From Nitrospinota bacterium (lineage in GTDB: Bacteria > UBA8248): 17,092 nt of DNA. The position numbers were made by a program, and so were the translations under genes. Positions 8,359 through 14,285 of this stretch are shown one piece after another; positions within the stretch are counted from its first letter, which is position 1; each line of letters starts with the position of its first letter. Location: contig JAPYQX010000024.1 in assembly GCA_029937135.1 (NCBI GenBank), positions 1 to 17,092 on the forward strand, read 5' to 3'. The notes beneath the pieces are model-generated. The model made no database searches. It was not told the DNA's origin and saw only the letters and a program-made list of their open reading frames with translations.

Positions 8359-9603
8359 TTACCCTATTCCCTTCGAATCCGAAATCACGCGGCGATAGAA
8401 ATTTTCGAGGAGAACTCCCGCATCGGACCACCGGAAATTTTCTTCCGCGTAGCTTCGGCACCGGGGCCGCAAATCCGCCAGAGCCGACGGGAACACGAGC
8501 CAGGGGAGAACCGCCCTCGAAATTCCCCGGGGCGAGGTTTCCGAGGCGATTAATCCCTCCTCGAGAGGAGCCAGAATGCCGGGCGTGGCTCCGATGGGCG
8601 TTCCGACGACAGGAGTTCCCGACGCGAGCGCCTCGAGAGTGGACACTCCGTATCCCTCAAGGGAGCGGGTGGGCAGGATGAAAAGATCCGCCGCCCTGTA
8701 GTAGCCGGGCAATTCTCCGTCCGGAACAAAACCGGCGAATCGAACGGAGGGGCCGACGCCCAGTTCGCTCGCCATCCGCTCGAGCCCGTCCCTCTCCGGA
8801 CCCGCTCCCACCACCACGAGCCGGACGTTCGGCACGCGGGAGCAGATTTGGACCATCGCTTTGAGAAGAAGATCGATACCCATCCGCCTCACCAGCCTTC
8901 TCACGGTCAATAAAGTCAGGCCGGTGAAGCCCAGCTGGCGCCGGATGCTCTCCCGCTGCTCTCCCCGGGCAGGCGAGAACCGGTCCAGATCGATACCCCC
9001 GCGCAGCAATTCGATTCCTCCGGGAAAAATTCCGTGAACCCCGGCAAGACGATCACGGCTGAACTCGCTCAGGACGGCGACCCGCCGGCACCGGATGAGA
9101 GAATCGCCCTCCATGTGATGAATACGGACCGCTTTCAGGCGGGCCGCCAATCGGTAGAGCGGGCGAAAGGCGGGTGAGAAGGTCTCCTCCCTCGCCCTCG
9201 CATCCTCGAAAAACTCGTCGCGCCAGGGGCTGTGAAATGTGCAAACCGCGGGGGCCGGAATTCCCGCGTGGAGCGCCGCATAGGCGGAGAGCCCCTGATG
9301 GCAGTGAATGATGTCCGGCCGCCACTCTTCGGCGAGTTTACCGGCCGCCTTGCCGCAGGCGAAAATCGCCGATAGATACCCGTCCCCGAACGAGCGCCTC
9401 CTCGAGGACCATCTCATGATCCGGTAGCCTCCCCTCTCCTCGTCCGGTCCAGGGGGCTCTCCAATCCGGCCCGCCAGCACACATACCTCGTGGCCCTTGC
9501 CAGCCATCTCCCGGCTCCAACCGTCCACGATCCGCTCCGCTCCGCCCTGGCTGTCCGGAAAGTAACTGTCAACGACCATCAAAATCCGCAGCGGCCTGCT
9601 CAA
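8359..9603 (-). CDS. GT4 glycosyltransferase, first gene of the operon, probable TTG start
   Basis: A GT-B fold glycosyltransferase of 414 residues from TTG at 9601-9603. The first beta strand, PLRILMVVDSYFPDSQGGAE, needs residues ahead of the internal ATG at 9577-9579, and AGGGAG lies 9 bases before the TTG, so TTG is preferred. The frame stays open to an ATG at 9768, but those 55 residues (His-, Arg- and Pro-rich) do not look like a GT4 N-terminus. Motifs counted from the TTG: DSQGGAERIVDGW (17-29), PDIIHCHQGLSAYAAL (96-111), AVLSEFSRDRL (176-186), RRLVRRMGIDLLL (235-247), VVGAGPERDGL (264-274) and EX7E EGYGVSTLE (E316 and E324). It leads the operon and so lies next to the probable promoter region. 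Sugar specificity is unknown. Confidence 0.88.
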   Translation of the reverse strand: MSRPLRILMVVDSYFPDSQGGAERIVDGWSREMAGKGHEVCVLAGRIGEPPGPDEERGGYRIMRWSSRRRSFGDGYLSAIFACGKAAGKLAEEWRPDIIHCHQGLSAYAALHAGIPAPAVCTFHSPWRDEFFEDARAREETFSPAFRPLYRLAARLKAVRIHHMEGDSLIRCRRVAVLSEFSRDRLAGVHGIFPGGIELLRGGIDLDRFSPARGEQRESIRRQLGFTGLTLLTVRRLVRRMGIDLLLKAMVQICSRVPNVRLVVVGAGPERDGLERMASELGVGPSVRFAGFVPDGELPGYYRAADLFILPTRSLEGYGVSTLEALASGTPVVGTPIGATPGILAPLEEGLIASETSPRGISRAVLPWLVFPSALADLRPRCRSYAEENFRWSDAGVLLENFYRRVISDSKGIG

Positions 9604-9712
9604 ACCGAAATGCTCCCTGTGATGATGTGGGGGAAATGAAAAAATTCTCGGCGGACGGAAAAGTAAACGGCGAAAGGGAAAACAGGGGGAATATGCACCC
9701 GAGCATTTAAGG

Positions 9713-9757
9713 ATTGTTTTATCAGAAACATGTCTCCGGCGGGCCTTATGAAACAAT
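9713..9757. repeat. Inverted repeat, 10-base arms, in the divergent promoter region
   Basis: The left arm ATTGTTTTAT (9713-9722) and right arm ATGAAACAAT (9748-9757) are complementary at 9 of 10 positions, and the tenth is a G-T pair that would still pair in RNA. The spacer is 25 bases. It could be a regulator binding site between the two divergent units or a hairpin in the leader of the minus-strand operon. Arms of this size can also occur by chance. Confidence 0.35.
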
Positions 9758-9933
9758 ATTCCTTTCACCTTATCCTTCCATCCGCCTCATAGACAAGTAT
9801 GCATCTCCTCTTCCGCCGCAATCCCCGCGCTCTCCTCGATGCCATCCCGAAACCATCTCCGGATCTTTCGATTATCGCCACTTCCTGATAGCCTTCAAGG
9901 ATGAGGATGTTTAATTATTATTTCACATCAGCC

Positions 9934-9938
9934 GAGGG
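9934..9938 (+). promoter_or_regulatory. Ribosome binding site of the ABM-fold gene
   Basis: GAGGG sits 6 bases before the ATG at 9945 and fixes this start. Confidence 0.7.
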
Positions 9939-9944
9939 CATACC

Positions 9945-10241
9945 ATGATCACGGTAGGCATGTACTACGAAGTCATTAAAGGAAAAGAAGGGGAATTCGA
10001 GGAAAAATTCGAGGCGGTGACCCAGGCGCTCGATGGCTCCCCCGGCCATCTGCAAAGCCTCCTGTATCATCAAGTCAAGAAACCAAACTCATACACCATT
10101 CTTTCCGAGTGGGACTCACAGGACGCATTCAAGGCGTTTATTCAAAGCGACGGATTTAAGGAAGTAACCGACTGGGGGAAAGCGGAAATCCTCGAGGGGC
10201 GGCCGCGTCATAAAATATACGGAAAAGAAGGGGATATTTAA
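9945..10241 (+). CDS. Antibiotic biosynthesis monooxygenase (ABM) fold protein
   Basis: A 98-residue single-domain protein matching the dimeric alpha/beta-barrel ABM family (Pfam PF03992 type). The pattern is a first strand MITVGMYYEVIKGKEGEFEE, a helix, then LLYHQVKKPNSYTILSEWDS with the conserved Trp, and the helix AFKAFIQSDGF. In many members the helix has His at the position taken here by Phe (AFxxH), so a catalytic heme-degrading or quinone-forming role is not safe to claim. The family includes IsdG-like heme monooxygenases, ActVA-Orf6 quinone-forming enzymes and many proteins of unknown role. No signal peptide is seen, so it should be cytosolic. It is followed 51 bases downstream by an MFS transporter on the same strand and may be co-transcribed with it. 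Confidence 0.78.
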   Translation: MITVGMYYEVIKGKEGEFEEKFEAVTQALDGSPGHLQSLLYHQVKKPNSYTILSEWDSQDAFKAFIQSDGFKEVTDWGKAEILEGRPRHKIYGKEGDI

Positions 10242-10248
10242 TCAAAAA

Positions 10249-10278
10249 CGAAGTCCTTCAAATCGCCTGAAAACTTCG
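10249..10278. repeat. Imperfect inverted repeat before the MFS gene
   Basis: CGAAGT (10249-10254) and TTCA (10257-10260) pair with TGAA (10268-10271) and ACTTCG (10273-10278), with a 7-base loop and a small asymmetric bulge. There is no T tract, so it is not an intrinsic terminator. It ends 14 bases before the MFS start codon and could influence its translation. Confidence 0.3.
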
Positions 10279-10292
10279 AATTACGGCTTTCG

Positions 10293-11534
10293 ATGAGCGA
10301 ACCAGACGAGCAGACGAAAATAGGCCCCCATCAACCGCCATTGCCCGTTTTGTGTCTGCTCGTATTTTTCGCGGTCATCCCCGTTACGCTTCTCGTCCCC
10401 ATCCTGAAACCGCTGGTCCTGGATCGCTTCCCCGTGGGGCCTTTCGCCGCCCACGCCTTTCTCTCCATCAACATGGTTAGCGCTATTCTCGCCGCTCCGG
10501 TCGTGGGGCTGATCATCGACCGGATCGGAAAGCGCCAGCCCATTGTCGTGATCGCTTTTGTTCTGGATGCGCTTCTATTGCTCGGCATCGAATGGGCCCC
10601 CAGCTACGCGGCCCTGATGTCGATCCGCTTTCTTGAGGGCATCACGCATATCGCGGCCCTGACCGGTGTCATGGGAGCCGCGCTCACCCTGGCCCACCGG
10701 AACCCGGCCCGCTCGGGCGGAATCATGGGCGCGGTGGGGGGGTCCATCATCTTCGCCGTCGCCACCGGCGCCGGATTGGGCGGCGCGCTTTCAAGTGGCG
10801 GGATTCACCGCCCCCTCGTCGCCGCCGCTGTGATTGGCCTGATTGGCGCCCTCGTCAGTGGGTGGGTCCTCCGGCATGATCGGCGAGTCCTCCCCACCAA
10901 GGGAGGGCGCAATCTGGCCGAACTCTTTCGAATCGTCCGCAAGGATAGCGCCACCTTTATTCCCTGCCTGTTCACTTTCGCCGACCGGCTTCTCGTGGGG
11001 ATCATGATCTCCTCGTTCAACCTCTACCTGGTCCAGACGGCCGGCTGGTCGCCCAAACAATTCGGCTTCCTGATGTCTACCCTTCTGTTTCCCTTCGGGC
11101 TGCTTTGCTACCCATTCGGGAAACTCTGCCGAACCTGGTCGAAAAGCATTCTTATCGTTTCCGCTTCCTTGCTTTACGCGATTTTCGTGTCCCTCCTCGG
11201 CTGGATTCCCACTGACTGGCTTTTTCCATCGATGCTCCTCCTCGGAGTCATCAGCGCCCTGAATTTCTCGCCGAGCCTAGCCATCATGACCGACCTCGCG
11301 GGGAGCGAGATTCGCTCCGCCGCGATGGGGGCCTTCAACTCGGCCGGTTCGCTCGGCTTTTTCGCCGGTCCTCTTCTCGGAGGCGGGATCGTCCAGTTCA
11401 TGCTCTCAACGGGAGCGCCCGCGGCGGAAGCCTACAAAATGGCCTTCATCGCAGGCGGAGGCGTCTCGATCATCACCACCCTCATCGCCATCCCGTTTCT
11501 CATCCGGCTCGTACGGGCCGGAAGGACCACCTAG
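10293..11534 (+). CDS. MFS transporter
   Basis: A 413-residue inner-membrane transporter with about 12 hydrophobic segments. The loop between helices 2 and 3 carries the major facilitator motif A, GLIIDRIGKRQ (72-82). The first helix starts near residue 17 after a polar N-terminus, and a second bundle begins after the central loop around residues 190-215 (RKDSATFIPCLFTFADRLL). Length and layout match drug, sugar or organic-acid exporters and importers of the superfamily; the substrate cannot be told. No clear Shine-Dalgarno precedes the ATG at 10293, so expression may depend on the upstream gene or on the inverted repeat there. It lies between an ABM protein and two hydroxyacid dehydrogenases, compatible with small organic acid transport, which is only a guess. 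Confidence 0.9.
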   Translation: MSEPDEQTKIGPHQPPLPVLCLLVFFAVIPVTLLVPILKPLVLDRFPVGPFAAHAFLSINMVSAILAAPVVGLIIDRIGKRQPIVVIAFVLDALLLLGIEWAPSYAALMSIRFLEGITHIAALTGVMGAALTLAHRNPARSGGIMGAVGGSIIFAVATGAGLGGALSSGGIHRPLVAAAVIGLIGALVSGWVLRHDRRVLPTKGGRNLAELFRIVRKDSATFIPCLFTFADRLLVGIMISSFNLYLVQTAGWSPKQFGFLMSTLLFPFGLLCYPFGKLCRTWSKSILIVSASLLYAIFVSLLGWIPTDWLFPSMLLLGVISALNFSPSLAIMTDLAGSEIRSAAMGAFNSAGSLGFFAGPLLGGGIVQFMLSTGAPAAEAYKMAFIAGGGVSIITTLIAIPFLIRLVRAGRTT

Positions 11535-11551
11535 ACAAAAATCAGGGGGCT

Positions 11552-11561
11552 CCGGCGCCGG
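11552..11561 (+). terminator. Weak terminator candidate after the MFS gene
   Basis: The perfect palindrome CCGGCGCCGG, preceded by a G run and followed by TATTTTCT, lies 17 bases after the MFS stop. The hairpin is short and the T run is broken, so termination here is doubtful. Confidence 0.25.
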
Positions 11562-11578
11562 TATTTTCTCGTGCTATA

Positions 11579-11661
11579 TTCGGATAAATTGAACCGCAAC
11601 GAGATCGTATTTTTCGCTTGCCCGGAATTTTCATACCAAAATTCGTGCCGGATTATCCGAA
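11579..11661 (+). promoter_or_regulatory. Nested inverted repeats in the leader of the first dehydrogenase gene
   Basis: A perfect 9-base outer pair, TTCGGATAA (11579-11587) and TTATCCGAA (11653-11661), encloses a perfect 7-base hairpin, GAATTTT (11625-11631) and AAAATTC (11638-11644) with a 6-base loop. A small ACGA/TCGT dyad lies near 11599-11608. The outer arm ends at the purine-rich AAGGGGGG that serves as ribosome binding site. The layout would fit a structured RNA leader or an operator. It matches no riboswitch class that I can recognise. Confidence 0.4.
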
Positions 11662-11676
11662 AGGGGGGTTGGAAAC

Positions 11677-12573
11677 ATGGCAGAAAAGGTGGCATTTCTC
11701 GGCCTTGGTAAAATGGGGGGCTTGATGACGAAGCATCTCCTCGAAGCGGGCTATTCCGTTACGGGCTACGACCCCATGCCAAAGGCGATGGCGGCGGCCC
11801 GAAAACACGGAGCGAAAACGGCGAAAACCCCCGCCGCCGCCGTAAAAGGCGCCGGCATCGTGTGCAGCTCGCTCCCGACCCCCGCTGTCGTGCGCGATGT
11901 TTACCTGGGATCGGGCGGAGCGCTCAAAGCGATCCGGCGCGGAGCGGTGGTATTCGAACTCTCGACCAGCTCCGTCGAGCTGGCCCGCGAGATTGCCGCG
12001 GCCGGGAAGAAAAAAGGGGTCGCTTTTCTCGACACCCCCGTGAGCGGAAGCATCCCTCACCTCGAGAAAAAACAAGTCGCCGCCATCGTGGGCGGTGACC
12101 GGAAGGCCCTGGAAAAGCACCGGGGCGTTCTCGAGGCTTTCAGCAAATCGATCACCTACATGGGGCCCTCGGGCACCGGCCTGATCATGAAGCTCGTAAC
12201 GAATCACATACTCAACATCCACCACGCCGGTATCGCCGAAGGGCTCGCCTTCGGGATGAAGGCGGGGCTGAAAGCCGGCAATATGGTGAAATTCCTTCAG
12301 GAAAGCGCCCTCTCCCAGCTTCTTTTCTACAAGGGGCCGGATATGGCCGCCCGCGATTACTCGAATGTCATCGCCCCGGTCGAGCTGAGTAAAAAAGACC
12401 TCGGGCTGAGTGTCGAGGAGGCGAACGACCTCGGCGTTCCCGTTCCGCTCGGCGTCGCCGCCCGCCAGCAATACGTCGCGGCAATCGCCCTGGGTCTGGG
12501 CCAGGCCGATTTCAATGCCGTTTTCGAGGGCTACCTGAACGCCGCCGGAGAAAAACCCAAGCGCCGGGGCTGA
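11677..12573 (+). CDS. Beta-hydroxyacid dehydrogenase (3-hydroxyisobutyrate dehydrogenase family), paralogue A
   Basis: A 298-residue NAD(P)-dependent oxidoreductase. The Rossmann signature FLGLGKMGGLM begins at residue 7 (G9, G11, G14), and YDPMP (31-35) ends the second strand, where an acidic residue usually favours NAD. The substrate-binding loop is DTPVSGS (119-125), and the catalytic segment GTGLIMKLVTNH carries K172 and N176, the Lys and Asn conserved in the family. The C-terminal helical domain follows. The family oxidises 3-hydroxyisobutyrate, 6-phosphogluconate, tartronate semialdehyde and related acids; the substrate here is unknown. AAGGGGGG lies 8 bases before the ATG. It is followed 85 bases later by a paralogue that aligns without a gap over most of its length. 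Confidence 0.92.
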   Translation: MAEKVAFLGLGKMGGLMTKHLLEAGYSVTGYDPMPKAMAAARKHGAKTAKTPAAAVKGAGIVCSSLPTPAVVRDVYLGSGGALKAIRRGAVVFELSTSSVELAREIAAAGKKKGVAFLDTPVSGSIPHLEKKQVAAIVGGDRKALEKHRGVLEAFSKSITYMGPSGTGLIMKLVTNHILNIHHAGIAEGLAFGMKAGLKAGNMVKFLQESALSQLLFYKGPDMAARDYSNVIAPVELSKKDLGLSVEEANDLGVPVPLGVAARQQYVAAIALGLGQADFNAVFEGYLNAAGEKPKRRG

Positions 12574-12618
12574 AATCAGGGCTGTAATCGAGACCGAGGT
12601 CGAGGCCGCTAAAAATTT

Positions 12619-12638
12619 TTGAAACACTAAAATTTCAA
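12619..12638. repeat. Short inverted repeat before the second dehydrogenase
   Basis: TTGAAA (12619-12624) and TTTCAA (12633-12638) with an 8-base AT-rich loop lie 20 bases before the start codon. It is not followed by a T run. Its significance is doubtful. Confidence 0.25.
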
Positions 12639-12658
12639 GGTCTGGGGAGATTCGATAC

Positions 12659-13540
12659 ATGGCAAAGAAAGTGGCTTATTTGGGATTGGGGAATATGGGA
12701 GGCGCCATGGCGGCGAATCTGCTCAAGGCCGGGTTCGAGGTCCGGGGATTCGACCCCTCGCCCGCCGCGAGAGAGCGCGCCGAGGAGCAGGGCATACGGA
12801 CATTCGCCTCCCCCGCCGAGGCGGCCAGCGGAGCCCGGGTCATCTGCAGCTCGGTTCCCGAAACCCGGCACGCCGAGGAGGCCTATCTGGGCGAAAAGGG
12901 CGCTCTCGCGGCCGCGCCCGAAGGAGCCGTCTGCTTCGACTTTTCCACCATCACGGTCGAGGGTAGCCAGAGAATCGCCGCCGAGGCCCTAAAGCGCGGC
13001 ATCCGCTTCCTCGACACCCCGGTGAGCGGCAGCATCCCCCATGCCAAGGCAGGAACCCTGGCCCTCATCGCCGGCGGCGACAAGACCGCCCTGGACGAGC
13101 ACGCCGACATTCTCGAGGCCATCGGGGAGGGCGTCCACCACTTCGGCCCAAACGGCGCGGGCCTCCAGATGAAGCTCGTCACCAACCACATCTTCGCCGT
13201 GCACATCTCGGCCATTGCCGAAGCCACTACCCTGGGCGCCAAGGCCGGGCTCGATCCCGTGGCGATGATGGCGTTCCTCAAGGCCAGCGTCATCCCCAAG
13301 ATTCTTGACTATAAAGGCAGCCCGATGATCGCCAAGGATTACACCCCCACCTTTACCGTCAACCTCATGCTCAAGGACCTGCGGATGATCGCCGCCATGG
13401 CCGAGGAGACGAAGGTGCCCACCCCCCTGTGCTCGTTAGCGCGGCAGGTTTACCTGGGCGCGGCGGCGCTGGGCCACGGGGATGCCGACCAGAACGCCAT
13501 CGTCGAATACTTCGAGGCGGGCGCGGGCCTGAGCAAGTAG
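12659..13540 (+). CDS. Beta-hydroxyacid dehydrogenase (3-hydroxyisobutyrate dehydrogenase family), paralogue B
   Basis: A 293-residue homologue of the preceding gene, with every key residue at the same number: LGLGNMGGAM (8-17), FDPSP (31-35), DTPVSGS (119-125), and GAGLQMKLVTNH with K172 and N176. By hand count about 46% of aligned positions are identical, with a single one-residue gap near residue 234, so the two arose by an old duplication and have since diverged. GGGGAG 9 bases upstream marks the start. Differences cluster in the cofactor-side helix (33-60) and the C-terminal domain (residues 205-250), compatible with different substrates. They could be two steps of one pathway or form a heteromer; nothing in the sequence decides this. 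Confidence 0.92.
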   Translation: MAKKVAYLGLGNMGGAMAANLLKAGFEVRGFDPSPAARERAEEQGIRTFASPAEAASGARVICSSVPETRHAEEAYLGEKGALAAAPEGAVCFDFSTITVEGSQRIAAEALKRGIRFLDTPVSGSIPHAKAGTLALIAGGDKTALDEHADILEAIGEGVHHFGPNGAGLQMKLVTNHIFAVHISAIAEATTLGAKAGLDPVAMMAFLKASVIPKILDYKGSPMIAKDYTPTFTVNLMLKDLRMIAAMAEETKVPTPLCSLARQVYLGAAALGHGDADQNAIVEYFEAGAGLSK

Positions 13541-13552
13541 GGCACCCCTCCT

Positions 13553-13567
13553 GGGGGGCCGCCCCCC
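13553..13567. terminator. GC hairpin after the dehydrogenase pair
   Basis: GGGGGG, a CCG loop and CCCCCC form a short, very stable hairpin 13 bases after the stop of paralogue B. It has no T run, so it may only stabilise the transcript end or be chance in GC-rich DNA. Confidence 0.3.
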
Positions 13568-13672
13568 TCCGGCGAAAATTTTGATTTCGATTCGTAACTT
13601 TATATTTATCAATACTTTATTAATTTCATGCGTTATTTCGCTAAAATTTCCGACGCCGGACTTCTTTATTAC

Positions 13673-13700
13673 TTGCCATTCCTGATAAAAACAATATAGA
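13673..13700 (+). promoter_or_regulatory. Candidate sigma70-type promoter for the rhodanese genes
   Basis: TTGCCA (13673-13678, five of six matches to TTGACA), a 16-base spacer, and TATAGA (13695-13700, four of six matches to TATAAT) lie in an AT-rich island (about 13574-13700) within GC-rich DNA. Transcription would start near 13707, giving a leader of about 100 bases before the rhodanese ATG. Confidence 0.4.
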
Positions 13701-13810
13701 TTGCCTCCTGAATTCCGGAATAGCGCCCCCCGCTTCATGGGTTCGCCCCCGGCGCGCGGATGGCCCCCCGGGACCATCATCCATCAAACGCTTTCATTAA
13801 GAGCGAGAAA

Positions 13811-14170
13811 ATGCCAGAATTTCTTAAAAAGCTACTCGAAGAGGCTCGTGCGAGGGTGCCCGAGATTGACCCCGACGAGGTGAACACCCTCCTCGACAGC
13901 GGCGATCTGGTCCACCTCATCGATGTGCGGGACACCGAGGAGCTGATCATGGGGGCGATCCCCGGCTCGGTTCACGCCAGCCGAGGCACCCTCGAAATGC
14001 AGATTCACGATCTTGTCCCCGATACCGGGGCCCGGGTCGTGCTCTACTGCGCGGGCGGGCTGCGGAGCCTGTTCGCGGGAAAAACGCTTCAAGAGCTTGG
14101 CTACGAAAACGTTTTCTCGATGAAGGGCGGCTACCACGCCTGGCGGGAAAGCGGACATCCGGTCGGGTAG
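13811..14170 (+). CDS. Single-domain rhodanese (sulfurtransferase)
   Basis: A 119-residue protein made of one rhodanese domain. The lead-in EIDPDEVNTLL (18-28) is followed by HLIDVRDTEE (35-44), IPGSVHASRG (50-59), and the active loop YCAGGLRS with the persulfide-forming Cys at residue 80, then SMKGGYHAW (103-111). It would carry sulfur as a Cys persulfide in the cytoplasm. The frame is open 17 codons further upstream, but ATG 13811 has a purine-rich GAGCGAGAAA directly before it and aligns with the start of the next protein. It is 46% identical by hand count to the N-terminal domain of the following gene over all 119 residues without gaps, with the Cys at the same number. The two probably work together in sulfur transfer. 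Confidence 0.9.
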   Translation: MPEFLKKLLEEARARVPEIDPDEVNTLLDSGDLVHLIDVRDTEELIMGAIPGSVHASRGTLEMQIHDLVPDTGARVVLYCAGGLRSLFAGKTLQELGYENVFSMKGGYHAWRESGHPVG

Positions 14171-14231
14171 CCCGCCCCCCTTCTGACACACGGACCGGGG
14201 GCCTGCCTCAAGGGGCCCGGCCGACACCCTT

Positions 14232-14257
14232 TAACGGTTTTAATCACTAACGGTTTT
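14232..14257. repeat. Direct repeat TAACGGTTTT, two copies
   Basis: Two perfect copies (14232-14241 and 14248-14257) with starts 16 bases apart lie 29-54 bases before the start codon of the rhodanese-adenylyltransferase gene. Tandem half-sites of this kind can bind a regulator; the second copy is extended into a run of seven T. No function is known to me. Confidence 0.35.
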
Positions 14258-14272
14258 TTTAACACGAGTCCC

Positions 14273-14277
14273 AGGAG
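14273..14277 (+). promoter_or_regulatory. Ribosome binding site of the rhodanese-adenylyltransferase gene
   Basis: A perfect AGGAG lies 8 bases before the ATG at 14286, the best Shine-Dalgarno in the window. Confidence 0.75.
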
Positions 14278-14285
14278 ACCAAAGC

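Larger units (their letters stand above)
9604..9944. other. Divergent intergenic region (341 bases) between polysaccharide operon and ABM gene
   Basis: No convincing gene lies here. A plus-strand frame at 9714-9914 and the upstream extension of the minus-strand glycosyltransferase frame both read as low-quality, Pro/Arg/His-rich sequence. The stretch should hold the promoters of both transcription units, but I could not pick a clear -35/-10 pair in either direction. An AT-rich patch lies at 9911-9926, just before the ABM ribosome binding site. A dyad at 9713-9757 is listed separately. Confidence 0.6.

Noticed and set aside
9714..9914. Small plus-strand frame of 66 codons in the divergent region
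   Set aside because: No ribosome binding site, composition rich in Pro, Ser and Arg, and it runs across the dyad; no sign of coding.
11653..12660. Long open minus-strand frame (335 codons) opposite dehydrogenase A
   Set aside because: It lies entirely opposite a gene with complete catalytic motifs and reads as His/Gly/Arg-rich sequence of no family.
13760..13810. Upstream extension of the free rhodanese by 17 codons
   Set aside because: The ATG at 13811 has a purine-rich lead and aligns without gaps with the start of the paralogous domain in the next gene.
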